This document shows, piece by piece, positions 20,057-30,945 of a stretch of 64,000 nt of DNA. The stretch comes from Cervus elaphus (Eukaryota; Chordata; Mammalia; Artiodactyla; Cervidae), in the NCBI RefSeq assembly GCF_910594005.1, contig NC_057826.1, forward strand, positions 84,379,163-84,443,162. The letters are read 5' to 3'. The position numbers and the translations under genes are program-made. The notes under the pieces were generated by a model. The model was not told where the DNA came from. It worked only from the letters and a program-made list of their open reading frames with translations, and ran no database searches. Position 1 is the first letter of the stretch, and each line of letters opens with the position of its first letter.

Positions 20057-22469
20057 CAAAGTTGTGTGGAATAGGAAATTCCAGCAAGAGAATCACAGCA
20101 CAGTCCCACAGAGTTTTGAAGCAAAGCTGTGCCTTTCTGAGCTGATAACTGTTCTTCCCCGGAGAAGACCCTGACATGCCTCAAGGACATCACAGAGTTT
20201 AAACACTCGACTGTGCTTTTGGTTCCCCACAGAGTCAACTCTGAGATGCAGACTGCACCCAGGAGGCATACTGGGGACCGCACTTGGGCACAACTGTAAG
20301 AGACCGAAAGAGTCAGGACTGGGCAAGAGGAGAAGTTGAGTGGTGATGTGGTTGCAACAGAAGCCTCAGCTGGTCACGCAGGGAGGTCTGGGTGTGAGCT
20401 GTCTCTGTCGAGTTGTCTTGCCTTGAAGAGAAAAGGGAGCCAGATATTGCTACAACAACCAGGTACTGCGTGTGGGCTTCCCCCAGAGAGGGGGGCAGAA
20501 CTTTGAGCGAGTCTGCTTCCATAGGCTCTGGGAAATTTCCACAGGGGGATCAACTAGGATCATGTTCTTGCAGAAAGTGTTATTTCAGGAAGACAAGGAC
20601 TGTCTCAGTCCTGGATCGGGGCAGGGTGTGACAGCATCTACTGTACCATGGACTCTGAGTGGCTTGGGCTTCCTACCATGAATTGAGTGCTCTCAACCCC
20701 ACTGAGCCATAACGGTTGGTGTGAGCAGAAACAATTCTTTTCATTGGAAGTGCTGTCTGTGAGATGAGGTCCAAGTACATCTGGAAGAAACAAGCAAGTT
20801 ACATCTATCACCATTTACTATGGTGCTGATCCTTCTTCAATTCACACTGCCGTATGAGGACTGCCCAGCTGATAGAGAAAGTCGGACAAGACTTGGTGAC
20901 TAAACAACATCAACAACAGCTCGGAGTTAGCACCTACAAGGTTGAAGTGCTGCCTGAAGGCTCTGAGAACTAAGGTGTAAAGCTGGGAGGGGCCACTTTC
21001 ACTGTTACACCCGATAAATCACTGGGCAAGCTCTTGTTTCCCATCCCCAAACCTTGGGTGCTACTACTTTTGTGAACTAGGTCCTCAGGAAAGGTGTTAT
21101 TTCTTCAGGAGATAAAATAATGGTCCCATTAAACTTGAAGTGGAGTAGGGGCTACTGACCATCCAGGATTCCTCAGGTCAAACTGAGAAAGCAGGTCAGG
21201 GGTTATTGGTATTAATTATCATGGGAAAATTAAGTTGCCGCTACGCATCTGGCGCAGGAATGACCATATTTGGGACTTAGGATAGTCATTAGGGGGCCAT
21301 TTAGAATCTGGAAATAGCTAAAGAACAGTAATTGCATGTCCAATATTAAAGTTTGATTAAAGAGGAAAGTAACCCAATAAAACCATAGAAAAATAAAGAT
21401 TCAGACCATTTAGGTATGAAGATATTTTTCATCAAGTAAATAATCCCAAATAACCAATGGACTGACTAACAGCCAAGGCTACATGGAACGGGTGATGGAA
21501 TCTCAATGAAAAAATTATATTTTATCAGTGAGAAAATATCAGTGATGATCTTTGTGCCCAGTTAGAGAAATAAGAACTGAAGGGTCTGTACATATTTTTA
21601 TGAACCTATTATCTATTGATCATTTTTTTCTGCTTTTCCTCTCACCCTCATATTTTATGTGAAGAATGCTGTTGATGCTAATTTCACAGTGAATTCACTA
21701 GGCCACGAGAAGCCACATCCAAAGTAGATGGGGAGTGCTGAAATTTACCTGGAGATCTTGGATCCAAGATTAGTAAGACGACTGATGGAATTTGCAGCTC
21801 CTCTTGTCAGAGGGAAGATGGAGAAGGCTTTTGTAGAAGAGAGGTGTTTCACAACTGACATTAAATATAGGTGGGAGCATAAGAATGAATGCCGGGTATT
21901 AAAAGGGGTGGACTATGCTGGTCCTGAGTCTGTTACCATCAGATCCACTCCATCCACATTCTCTTCCTCTGCTCTGCTCTGTATCTCAAGGCTGATCCCT
22001 GAAGACTCCATTTCTGGGTGCCTTGATGGGTCTGCAATGGGAGGTTCTGGAGGGAGAGAATCCAGCCCTCTTCATGTCAGGTGGCATCTCCAGAAGTAGG
22101 TGAATTTCCTCCCTGGTTTGAGCTCCCATAGGAAAGGTCTGCCATGATTGTAGCTTCTACCAGTGACCCTGGCCCTGGGCTCTGGTTACTGCCCTTCCCT
22201 CTCTTCCACCTAACAGAAGTAGCACCTTCTTGCTACTGGTAATCTTTGGGGTTTCTAATTTCCCCTATTTTATTTCTCAGCTTTCTTATAACCTTTGTAA
22301 CCAATTCTCTGTGTTACATTTCTTCTGTTCTAAGTTCTCCTGTGGTTTCCATTGCTTTCCTTTTTTAAATTGAACTCTATTGATTGTCTATTTCTTAATT
22401 AGACCCTGACAGGTTAACTGCCCATGAAGAAGAAACTGATTAAAGAATGATAATGATAATCAAATAGTT
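20057..22469. other. No gene seen; probable ancient repeats
   Basis: 20057-20800 is moderately GC-rich and unrecognised. A Bov-tA-like tail (GTCGGACAAGACTTGGTGAC) lies at 20880-20915. 21900-22390 has the look of an old interspersed repeat (GCTCCCATAGGAAAGGTCTG onward), but I cannot name the family. The 123-codon frame 21728-22099 has no domain, and no splice or promoter context supports it. Confidence 0.4.
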
Positions 22470-22800
22470 TATATTCATTAAGAACTTACTGGGACGACTC
22501 TGGGGTCCAGTGGCTAAGACTCCATGCTTCCAATGGCCCGGGTTTGGTCCCTGACAAGGGGACTAGATCCCACACGCTACAGTTAAAGATCCTGCATGCT
22601 GCAACTAAGAACCTGTACAGTCAAATTATGAATTAATTTTTTAAAAAACAATTTACCAAGATCTAGGTCTTGTGCTAGTGATTTTATATGCATTAACTAA
22701 TTTAATCTTCCCAATAACTCCCAATAACTCCCATTTTGTTTCAAGAGGTGACACAACTTGCCAAAGTCACACAGTCAGTGACCCAAGTGAGTCTTGACAC
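22470..22800 (-). mobile_element. MIR SINE, antisense, split by CHR-2
   Basis: 22470-22490 (TTCATTAAGAACTTACTG) and 22655-22800 (TGCATTAACTAATTTAATCT, then ACTTGCCAAAGTCACACAGT) are consecutive antisense MIR parts on either side of a CHR-2. Confidence 0.7.
22495..22648 (+). mobile_element. CHR-2 SINE, sense
   Basis: GGTCCAGTGGCTAAGACTCC head, GGTTTGGTCCCTGACAAGGG B-box region, and a body ending in TTAATTTTTTAAAAAAC. Inserted in a MIR. Confidence 0.85.
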
Positions 22801-22814
22801 ACGAGTCAGTGTGA

Positions 22815-23065
22815 ATCAAACTCATACTCATCACAGTCATTCATCACCATAAGGCATATTATACAAACATCAAACAATATTTTGATAAACAGTATTTTCA
22901 AAATACCAAATTTTCCAAACAGCATTTTCAAAAAATACATATATACAAAAATGTCGATGAAATAATATCAAGTTTTTAAAAGTAAAATAGAAAACTCCAT
23001 GTATAGGAGTGTAAGAGTTTTTTTTTCAATTTAATATGTATGTATTTATCTCATAAATGGTACTG
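22815..23065 (+). repeat. Unnamed diverged repeat, copy 1
   Basis: Resembles 30740-30945 in the same orientation through ATACTCATCA-AGTCATT, TCACCATAA, a TATATACA-AAAA block, AAAACTC-ATG, and GTAAGAGTTTT followed by TTTAAT and TATCT-ATAAA. By eye the match is clearly above chance but has several indels. No family assigned. Confidence 0.5.
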
Positions 23066-23629
23066 GATTTCTACATGGTAGAATTACAGGCCATTTTTAT
23101 TTTCCTTCATATGCACCAATATTCTTTCCTGAATTTTCCCCTTTAAAAAAATGGATGTGTATGACCTTGTGTTAGTGAAGACTAGGTGTGATACCTCCAC
23201 GACTTCATCAGCTTCAGACTAATGCCCTCCTGGGGCTCCATCCACCTCAGCGTGCCATCCCAGAGGCTTCCCATTCCCACACCAGGAGCAGGAAAGAGGA
23301 AGGAAGCACCTAGCCCTTTAAAGAAGTTTTCCTGGAAATATCATACCCTTTTTGTTCCCATAGCATTGACCAGGGTCACCCCAGCTACAAGGTAGGCAAT
23401 AAATATAGCCATTCATCTGAGTGCCGACATGGGTTCAGCTAGTTAAGAATGGATGTGCAGCCAATTGATATTCTCTTGCACAGACCATTATAATCAGCAT
23501 AAACTAAAAAATAAATTATGTTGCTTTAATTGTTCAAATCTACTACATATTTTCTAACTAGGTTCCATTTATATCCAAACAGAGATGTTTAACCTTTCAG
23601 TCTATTACAGAGGGTGTAGTACATGGGGA
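23066..23629. other. No gene seen
   Basis: About 560 bp of intergenic DNA without recognised repeats. A short pyrimidine/purine-balanced GC-richer stretch at 23180-23320 has no ORF. Confidence 0.45.
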
Positions 23630-24540
23630 GTGATTTTTTGAAATAAACTTTTAATTTTGGAAAATTTTAGACTTACAGAAAATTGCAAATGTAGTACAGA
23701 GAGCTCCTCATTTACCCGGTTTTGGTTTCTCCAAATACTGTCATCTTAAATTACCACGGTGCATTTGTCAGAACTAAAAAAGCAACATTGGTACATGGTA
23801 TATTACCATTAACTAAACTCCAGATTTTATCAGATTTCACCAGTTTGTCCTTTTCCTGTCCCAGGATCCAAATCAAGATCCCACATTACATTTGCTTATC
23901 ATTTTTTCCTAGTTTTCTCTGGTCTGGGACAGTTTCTCAAGTCTTTCCTTTTAAAAGTTGTGTTTCTAATGACCTCGACAGTTTTGAGGAGTACAGACCA
24001 GGTATTTGTAGAATGCCCCCTGGTCTGGGTTTGTCAGATGTTTTCTCAAGGTTAGACTAAGGTTACAGGTTTGGGGGAAGTGTAGTGCAGAGGTGAAGTG
24101 CCTTTCTCATTGCATCCCATCATTAGAAGTAGGAGGGACCTTTGTATCCTTTAACTTTCTCCTTTATCCCCCTTTTCATTCTTCATGCTCTCTGATAAGA
24201 CTTGACCCCTCTTGGGCCCCCCTGAGACTCTGCCCATCCCAGGGGAAATTTCCAAATCTATCTCTTAAACTCCTTCCTCTTCCCAGGACCCATGTCATAA
24301 TTTCCAAATGTCTATTGGACATTCCCACCTCAAATTCAGCAAACCTGAATAGCAGCAAACCCTGCTATCTATAAGACATCTTAAGGTACCCACTGACTAT
24401 GTTAACCTTTGTCACTTGATAAAGGTGGTATTGGCAAGATATCTATACTTTAAATTTATTATTTTTTCCTTTCCTATATGCTACTCTTTGGAAGTGAGTA
24501 ACAGTCTAGGCCATACATGGAGTAGGAGGTGAAGGTGTCT
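23630..24540 (-). mobile_element. Old L1 3' UTR, antisense, interrupted
   Basis: Antisense old L1 3' UTR. The poly-A side is at left (TTTGAAATAAACTTTTAATT), then CATTGGTACATGGTATATTA and GGATCCAAATCAAGATCCCA, to CTTTCTCATTGCATCCCATC at 24121. After a 260-bp foreign insertion (24123-24382) it resumes with AAGGTACCCACTGACTATGT. That insertion is one arm of the inverted repeat described separately. Confidence 0.75.
24123..24345 (+). repeat. Inverted repeat, left arm (223 bp, perfect)
   Basis: Base-by-base comparison shows that 24123-24345 is the exact reverse complement of 24977-25199, with no mismatch and no gap. This arm sits inside an old antisense L1 3' UTR, so it looks like the inserted copy. 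A further 37 bp (24346-24382) of the insertion has no partner that I found. Confidence 0.98.
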
Positions 24541-24976
24541 ACAAAGATTATTTGGGATTCCTCTGTAAAGAAATGTTGCCTCTTCTCAGTGAGGGCATAA
24601 AATGGACTGCTTTTGCTTCAAGACAATTAACAAGATATGAGAACATCTTTACAGGCATTGTGGTCAGCTCTGGGATACCCTGATGTATCCCTAGCTTCAA
24701 GGAATATGTGATCTTGTCAAGGACAAAATAATATAAGCAAAGAGTCATGGTCCAAAGTGAGAGGTGCTCTAAAAGGTATTTGTGCCATGGAGCCTGGATT
24801 GCCCAAGTGAGGGAAAGTTTATTCTCTGGGAGAGAGATGGTCAGGAAAAGCCTCTAGGAAGAAATGAAATACAAGATTATGTACATTTATCTGGTTAAGT
24901 AAACTGGAGGTCCCATTAACCATTACCCCAAAAAAGGACAAAAGCTGGCCTGCTGGCTGTGAAACTGGCAGTGTTT
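24541..24976. other. Spacer of the inverted repeat; no gene
   Basis: Unassigned sequence. Possibly part of an old repeat of which the right arm is the continuation (AGATGGTCAGGAAAAGCCTC onwards). Confidence 0.4.
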
Positions 24977-25199
24977 GGTTTGCTGAATTTGAGGTGGGAA
25001 TGTCCAATAGACATTTGGAAATTATGACATGGGTCCTGGGAAGAGGAAGGAGTTTAAGAGATAGATTTGGAAATTTCCCCTGGGATGGGCAGAGTCTCAG
25101 GGGGGCCCAAGAGGGGTCAAGTCTTATCAGAGAGCATGAAGAATGAAAAGGGGGATAAAGGAGAAAGTTAAAGGATACAAAGGTCCCTCCTACTTCTAA
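24977..25199 (-). repeat. Inverted repeat, right arm (223 bp, perfect)
   Basis: Exact inverted partner of 24123-24345 across a 631-bp spacer. Its left context (AAAAGCTGGCCTGCTGGCTG) flows into it without a visible break, so it is the likelier source. The right flank GTTTCTCAAGGTACCCACTC shares AAGGTACCCACT with the resumption point of the L1 at 24383. Confidence 0.98.
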
Positions 25200-25849
25200 G
25201 GTTTCTCAAGGTACCCACTCTCCTAGAGAGACTCAGGCAAAGGCTTGCACCTCCATTATGATGTGAAGCAAGACCACATTTACTGCAAGAATGAAGTGGG
25301 TATGGATGGAAATCAGTTAGCACCCAATCTCAAAGCAAATACACCACACAGGGATTTTTCAATGACTTAATGATTGTGTGATGGATGAGAGATGCTGAGC
25401 ATGACTTCTATCTCCCTGACCCTTGCGATAAGATCTCCAGCAAGATTAAAACCAAGGAAAGATGTCTTTTTCTTGACTTTAAAATGTTCAGGTATGTATT
25501 TCTGCTGATTATGTTATATCTGTTCAACAAAGACAATAAATAAAATTAAGAAACAAGTAGTAAAAGTTACTCATGATTGTATTTCACAAAATAACTAACT
25601 AGAAGTTTTATGTATGAACACACACACATATACATACAACAAATAGATATCATAATATATTTACACTGTGGACAATTTTTAAATGATAGATAGTTATATG
25701 TAAAAATTAATGTTTATAATCTTCTGGAAATTTTTTAATACCTATCTTTGCATACCTTATTTTTTTAACCAAAATAAATGGAATCATACTGTGCACATTG
25801 CTCTATACCTCTCTTTTAAAAATATTATTATTAAATTATCATTATTACT
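25200..25849. other. No gene seen
   Basis: About 650 bp of AT-rich intergenic DNA, no recognised repeat. Confidence 0.5.
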
Positions 25850-26000
25850 ATCAGGAACATTACTAGTTATTGAAACATGTACTTTTAGGGAAGCATCACT
25901 ATTCTCATTTTACAGATAAAGAAACTGAGGATGACAGACATTAAGTAAGTTATGACCCAGAGTCATTTTAACCCAGTCTTACAAGAGTCCAAATCCATGG
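25850..26000 (-). mobile_element. MIR SINE fragment, antisense
   Basis: CTCATTTTACAGATAAAGAA, CTGAGGATGACAGACATTAA and AGTAAGTTATGACCCAGAGT follow the antisense MIR core. Confidence 0.7.
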
Positions 26001-26044
26001 ACTTTATATCAATAAATACTCATTTAGAATATTGGTTTAAAATT

Positions 26045-26242
26045 AATTGCCCAATATAGTAAAACTGCAAATACACTGTATAGCACAGGGAATTTTATTC
26101 AACACTCTGTAATGACTTATATGGGAATAGAATCTTTAAAAAGAGAGGATACATGTATAACTGATTCACTTTGCTATACAGCAAAAACTAAAACAACATT
26201 GTAAATCAACTATACTCCAATAAAAATTAATTTTAAAAATAA
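26045..26242 (+). mobile_element. L1 3' end
   Basis: CTGTATAGCACAGGGAATTT, then CTGATTCACTTTGCTATACA, then ACATTGTAAATCAACTATAC and the CCAATAAAAATTAATTTT end: a short sense L1 3' UTR with an A-rich tail. Confidence 0.85.
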
Positions 26243-26951
26243 ATAAAATAAAATTACAAATACAATATTCAACTTATAATATTAGTCACTATCTTATTTT
26301 CCTTGTAAATGTAGAAAATTTTAATAGTCTTTAATAAGGAGTTAGTATTAATTCTGGTCCTATTTACAAATTTAATTAAATGCTTTAATCATTTCAAATT
26401 GAATTTTGAATCAAATATAGTCTATTACCTTTTTATGTATTTCAATATCTGATTTATAGGGAGACCTCTCTCAAGTATTTAAGAATATCTGTATATTCAA
26501 TAAGTTAAATATACATAAGAATCTAAAATGCCTTTCATTCTTCCCATATGTTTATAAAATAAGTGAGATTTAAACATTAAACCACAGACTTAAACAAATT
26601 ATTTAATTACACATTATAAGTGAGGACTGCAAACCTAGCATGTCAAATTCTTTTAAATATCACAAACACCCAAAATACCAAACAGAAACTAACCCATTAA
26701 AATATAAATATTATTGCTGTTTGTTTCATTTACTTCTTCATCTTTATAGTGAATTCTAAATAACCTTGAATCAAAACACACCTATCCAGTTCTACTGACT
26801 GGAGGAGTAGCCTGTATTAGACGAACTCTCTTGTCAATAACAATTATAAATCTTCCATAAGATATAAAAAACAACTGTATGAAGACACTAGAGACCAACA
26901 CAAAGTAGGGAGAAATGGAAAGGATATTATCCTTGCAGAAGAGAAGCTTTC
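26243..26951. other. No gene seen
   Basis: About 700 bp of very AT-rich DNA, no recognised repeat or frame. Confidence 0.5.
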
Positions 26952-27165
26952 TGGGTGAAAATGAAAGTCACTCAGTCGTGTCTGACTCTTTGGGGCCCCA
27001 TGGACTGTAGCTTGCCAGGCTCCTCTGCCCTTGGAATTCTTCAGGCAAGAGCACTGGAGTGGCTAGCCATTCCCTTCTCCAGAGGATCTTCCCGACCCAG
27101 GGATTGAACCCTGATCTTCTGCAATGCAGGTGATTCTTTGCCATCTAAGCCACCATGAGTCCCAC
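26952..27165 (-). mobile_element. Bov-tA SINE, antisense
   Basis: GAAAATGAAAGTCACTCAGT tail, body, and TGCCATCTAAGCCACCATGA head complement. AAGCTTTC occurs at 26944-26951 and 27173-27180, a possible target duplication with a few extra bases at right. Confidence 0.88.
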
Positions 27166-27244
27166 ATTTAATAAGCTTTCCCCTGGGAACATTTCATAGT
27201 TTATTGCAGTGTGTAGGCAAGTTGAGCTCAAGCAGAGAGTAGCA

Positions 27245-28252
27245 CCACCTTACCTGCCTCCTGAGAAATCTGTATGCAGGTCAAGAAGCAACAGTTAAAA
27301 CCGGACATGGAACAATGGACTGGTTCCAAATAGGGAAAGGAGTATATCAATGTTGTATATTATCACCCTGCTTATTTAACTTACATGCAGAGTACATCAT
27401 GTGAAATGCCAGGAGGGATGAACCACAAGCTGGAATCAAGATTGCAGGGAGAAATATCAATAACCTCATATATGCAGATAACACCACCCTTATGGCAGAA
27501 AGTGAAGAAAAACTAAAGAGCCTCTTGATGAAAGTGAAAGAGGAGAGTGAAAAGTTGGCTTAAAATTCAACATTCAAAAAATGAAGATCATGGCATCTGG
27601 TCCCATCACTTCATGGCAAATAGATGGGGAAACAATGGAAATAGTGACAGACTTTCTTTTCTTGGGCTCCAAAATCACTGCAGATGGTGACTGCAGCCAT
27701 GAAATTAAAAGACATTTGCTCCTTGGAAGAAAAGTTATAACCAACCTAGACAGCATATTAAAAGACAGAGACATTACTTTGCCAACAAAAGTCCATCTAG
27801 TCAAAGCTATGGTTCTTCCAGGGGTCATGTATGCATGTGAGAGTTGGATCATAAAGAAAACTGAGCACCAAAGAATTGATGCTTTTGAACTGTGGTGTTG
27901 GAGAAGACTCTTGAGAGTCGCTTGGACTGCAAGGAGATCAAACCAGTCAAACATAAAGGAAATCAGCCTTGAATATTCATTGGAAGGACTGATGCTGAAG
28001 CTGAAGCTCCAATACTTTGGCCACCTGATGCAAAGAAATGACTCATTAGAAAAGACCCTGATGCTGGGAAAGATTGAAGGCAGGAGGAGAAGAGGATGAC
28101 AGAGGATGAGATGGTTGGATGGCATCACCGACTCAATGGACATGAATGTGAGCAAGCTCTGGGAGTTGGTGATGGACAGGGAAGCCTGGCGTGCTGTGCT
28201 TCATGGGGTCACAAAGAGTCAGACACGACTGAGCGACTGAACTGACTGACTG
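27245..28252 (+). mobile_element. BovB LINE, 5'-truncated
   Basis: 1.0 kb of sense BovB starting just before RT motif B and ending GACTGAACTGACTGACTG. It is flanked by an 11-bp target duplication with one mismatch (27234-27244 AGAGAGTAGCA, 28253-28263 AGAGAGCAGCA). Confidence 0.95.
27581..28099 (+). pseudogene. BovB ORF2 C-terminal fragment, 172 codons
   Basis: Open from MASGPITSWQIDGETMEIVT through ITADGDCSHEIKRHLLLGRK and RRLLRVAWTARRSNQS to KIEGRRRRG. The catalytic part lies upstream in a broken frame, where YADD has become YADN (TATGCAGATAACACC). Dead copy. Confidence 0.88.
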
Positions 28253-28395
28253 AGAGAGCAGCAGTTTTACTAGAATGCGGAGACAGAAGTTGGAGTTTTA
28301 GAAATGATCCAGAAGCACTGGAAATCAGGGAGCAAGAAGTCAGGGCGGGGAACTCAGAAAGGAAAATGTCACACAAGAAGGCAATCCAATCATTG

Positions 28396-28462
28396 TTTTA
28401 TGGCAGAAACCAACACAACATTGTAAAGCAATTCTCCTCTGATTAAAAAATAAATAAATAAA
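28396..28462 (+). mobile_element. Very short L1 3' end
   Basis: TATGGCAGAAACCAACACAA to AAATAAATAAATAAA, only the last ~65 bp of a ruminant L1. AAGAAGGCAATCCAA (28376-28390) and AAGAAGTAAATCCAA (28463-28477) form a 15-bp target duplication with two changes. Confidence 0.75.
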
Positions 28463-28540
28463 AGAAGTAAATCCAAAATGTTCATAGATACCTCTTTATT
28501 CCTTGACTAATTCCTAAATTGTGTATGCACAGGACAAGAC

Positions 28541-29893
28541 CTCTGTCCATGAAATTCTCCAGGCAAGAATACTGGAGTGGGTATTCCCTTCTCCAGGAGA
28601 TCTTCCTGACCCAGGGATCGAACCCAGGTCTCCCGCATTGCAAGCAGATTCTTTTTCTTTTTTTTAAAAATTATTTATTTATTTTAATTGGAGGCTAATT
28701 ACTTGACAACATTGTAGTGATTTTTGCCATACATTGACATGAATCAGCCATGGGTGTACATGTGTCCCCATCCTGAACCCCCCTCCCCATCCCATCCCTC
28801 AGGGTTGTCCCAGTGCACCGGCTTTGAGTGCCCTGTTTCATGCATCAAACTTGGACTGGCGATCTATTTCACATATGGTAATATACATGTTTCAATGCTA
28901 TTCTCTCAAATCATCCCACCCTCGCCTTCTCCCACAGCGTCCAAAAGTTTGTTCTTTATATCTGTGTCTCTTTTGCAGTCTCGCATATAGGGCCATCATT
29001 ACCATCTTTCTAAATTCCATATATATGCGTTAATATACTGTATTTGTGTCTTTCTTTCTAACTTACTTCACTATGTATAATAGGCTCTAGTTTCATCCAC
29101 CTCATTAGAACTGATTCAAATGCGTTCTTTTTAATAGCTGAGTAATATTCCATTGTGTATATGTACCACAGCTTTCTTATCCATTCGTCACTGATGGACA
29201 TCTAGGTTGCTTCCATGTCCTAGCTATTGTAAACAGTGCTGCAATGAACACTGGGTTACACGTGTCTCTTTCAATTCTGGTTTCCTCAGTGTGTATGCGC
29301 AGCAGTGGGATTGCTGGGTTGTATGGCAGTTCTACCTCATTTCTTAAGGAATCTCTGCACTGTTCTCCATAGTGGCTGTACTAGTTTGTATTCCCACCAA
29401 CAGTGTAACAGTGTTCCCTTTTCTCTGCACCCTCTCCAGCATTTATTATTTGTAGACTTTTTGATAGCAGCCATTCTGACCGGCATGAGATGATACCTCA
29501 TTGTGGTTTTGATTTGCATTTCTCTGATAGAGTGATGTTTAGCATCTTTTCATGTGTTTGTTAGCCATCTATATGTCTTCTTTGGAGAAATGTCTGTTTA
29601 GTTCTTTGGCCCATTTTTTGATTGGGTCATTTATTTTTCTGGAATTGAGCTGCAGGAGTTGCTTGTATATTTTTGAGATTAATCCTTTGTCTGTTTCTTC
29701 ATTTGCTATTATTTTCTCCCAATCTGAAGGCTGTCTTTTCACCTTGCTTGTAGTTTCCTTCAGTGTGCAAAACTTTTAAGTTTAATTAGGTCCCATTTGT
29801 TTATTTTTGCTTTTATTTCCATTACTCTGGAAGGTGGGCCATTGAGCATTCTGCAGGCAGATTCTTTACCACCTGAGCCATGAAGGAAGCCCA
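28541..29893 (-). mobile_element. Bov-tA SINE, antisense, split by L1
   Basis: Left part 28541-28654 (CTCTGTCCATGAAATTCTCC to AGCAGATTCTTT) and right part 29853-29893 (TTTACCACCTGAGCCATGAA) are one SINE. Its 3' third is missing at the left edge, where the 92-bp direct repeat begins. Confidence 0.9.
28655..29852 (-). mobile_element. L1 (ruminant type), antisense, 5'-truncated
   Basis: Starts with poly-T at left, then ruminant L1 3' UTR (GGAGGCTAATTACTTGACAA), then ORF2 C-terminal codons in reverse (about 29519-29337, NNKCWRGCREKGTLLHCWWE). A 15-bp target duplication with one mismatch (28640-28654 and 29853-29867) shows that it inserted into a Bov-tA. Confidence 0.95.
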
Positions 29894-30215
29894 AACAAAT
29901 AAATAAAAGAAGGCAATCCAAAATTTTCATATAGATATCCCTTTAATTCTTGACTAATTACTAAACTGTGTATGCACAGGACAAGACTTCAAGAAACCCA
30001 GCAAAAAGGAGGCTAAGGAACTGAACTGGGATTTTAGCAGCTGCCTAGGACACAGGATTTTAAGGCTGGCATTTAAGTCCATCCAAAACAGAGGAAGTTG
30101 CAAATAGCTAGGGCTTTCCTCTGACCTTTCTGAAGAACTACACCTATGAAATAAAGACCACATCTGAGGAAAAAAACTGAATATGCTTTTCTTAATGAAG
30201 GTTAAAACTAAGCCC

Positions 30216-30720
30216 CCAAGGATCCAGATAATCTGCCAGTAAATTAACTGTTACCACAACAAAATTCTTTAGAAGAAGATAACTTAACCCAGATTTTCTG
30301 CAATATTATCCTCAATGACTAATATATAATAATAAAAAATTAGATATGAAATGAAGCAAAAAAATTTGATCTATAATTAAGAGGTCAGTAGAAGCAGACC
30401 TGTAAGTGACTCACGAAATGGAATTACTTGAAACGGATATAATAAATATGATAGAGAACCTATAGGAAAATATGGCCAAGGTGGATGAACAGACAGGGAA
30501 TCTCAATGGACAAATGAAAAAAGTTGTTTTAAAAAACCATACAGAAATTCCAGAATTCTAGAAATTCTAGATGTACAACCTAAATCTTATCATGAGAAAT
30601 TATCAGACAAACTCAGTTGACTGATATCCTGCAAAATACATGCCCTATAATCTTTAAAAATATCAAAGCCATGAAAATTAAGGAAACACACAAAAAAACC
30701 TGTTTTATAATGTTCAGCAT
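30216..30720 (+). mobile_element. Old L1 fragments, sense
   Basis: 30380-30560 resembles an L1 ORF1 start region (AAATGGAATTACTTGAAACG, ATGGCCAAGGTGGATGAACA). 30600-30700 (ATATCCTGCAAAATACATGC) resembles an old L1 3' UTR. Heavily decayed. Confidence 0.5.
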
Positions 30721-30739
30721 ACAGATTCTATATATTATT

Positions 30740-30945
30740 CAACAGATTAATACTCATCATAGTCATTTTTCACCATAATTCATATTAAAAGCCACCAAAC
30801 TATTTTGAAGAATATATACAGAAAAGTGTTTATAACACTAGTTTATTAAAGATACAATTAAAAACTCAATGCACAGAATCCTAAGAGTTTTACTTTTTAA
30901 TCTAATAGCTATCTATCTAGCTATCTTATAAATATACTAGATAGG
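30740..30945 (+). repeat. Unnamed diverged repeat, copy 2
   Basis: Partner of 22815-23065. Shared blocks include ATACTCATCATAGTCATT, TTCACCATAA, ATATATACAGAAAA and CTAAGAGTTTTACTTTTTAA. Confidence 0.5.

Larger units (their letters stand above)
28449..29987. repeat. Direct repeat flanking a nested SINE/L1
   Basis: 28449-28540 and 29895-29987 are direct copies of about 92 bp, roughly 85% identical by eye. Both end in GTGTATGCACAGGACAAGAC. Between them lie a 3'-truncated antisense Bov-tA and the L1 inside it. The repeat is too long for an ordinary target duplication. Confidence 0.85.

Noticed and set aside
21728..22099. 123-codon frame as a gene
   Set aside because: No domain and no promoter or splice context, and it overlaps sequence that looks like an ancient repeat.
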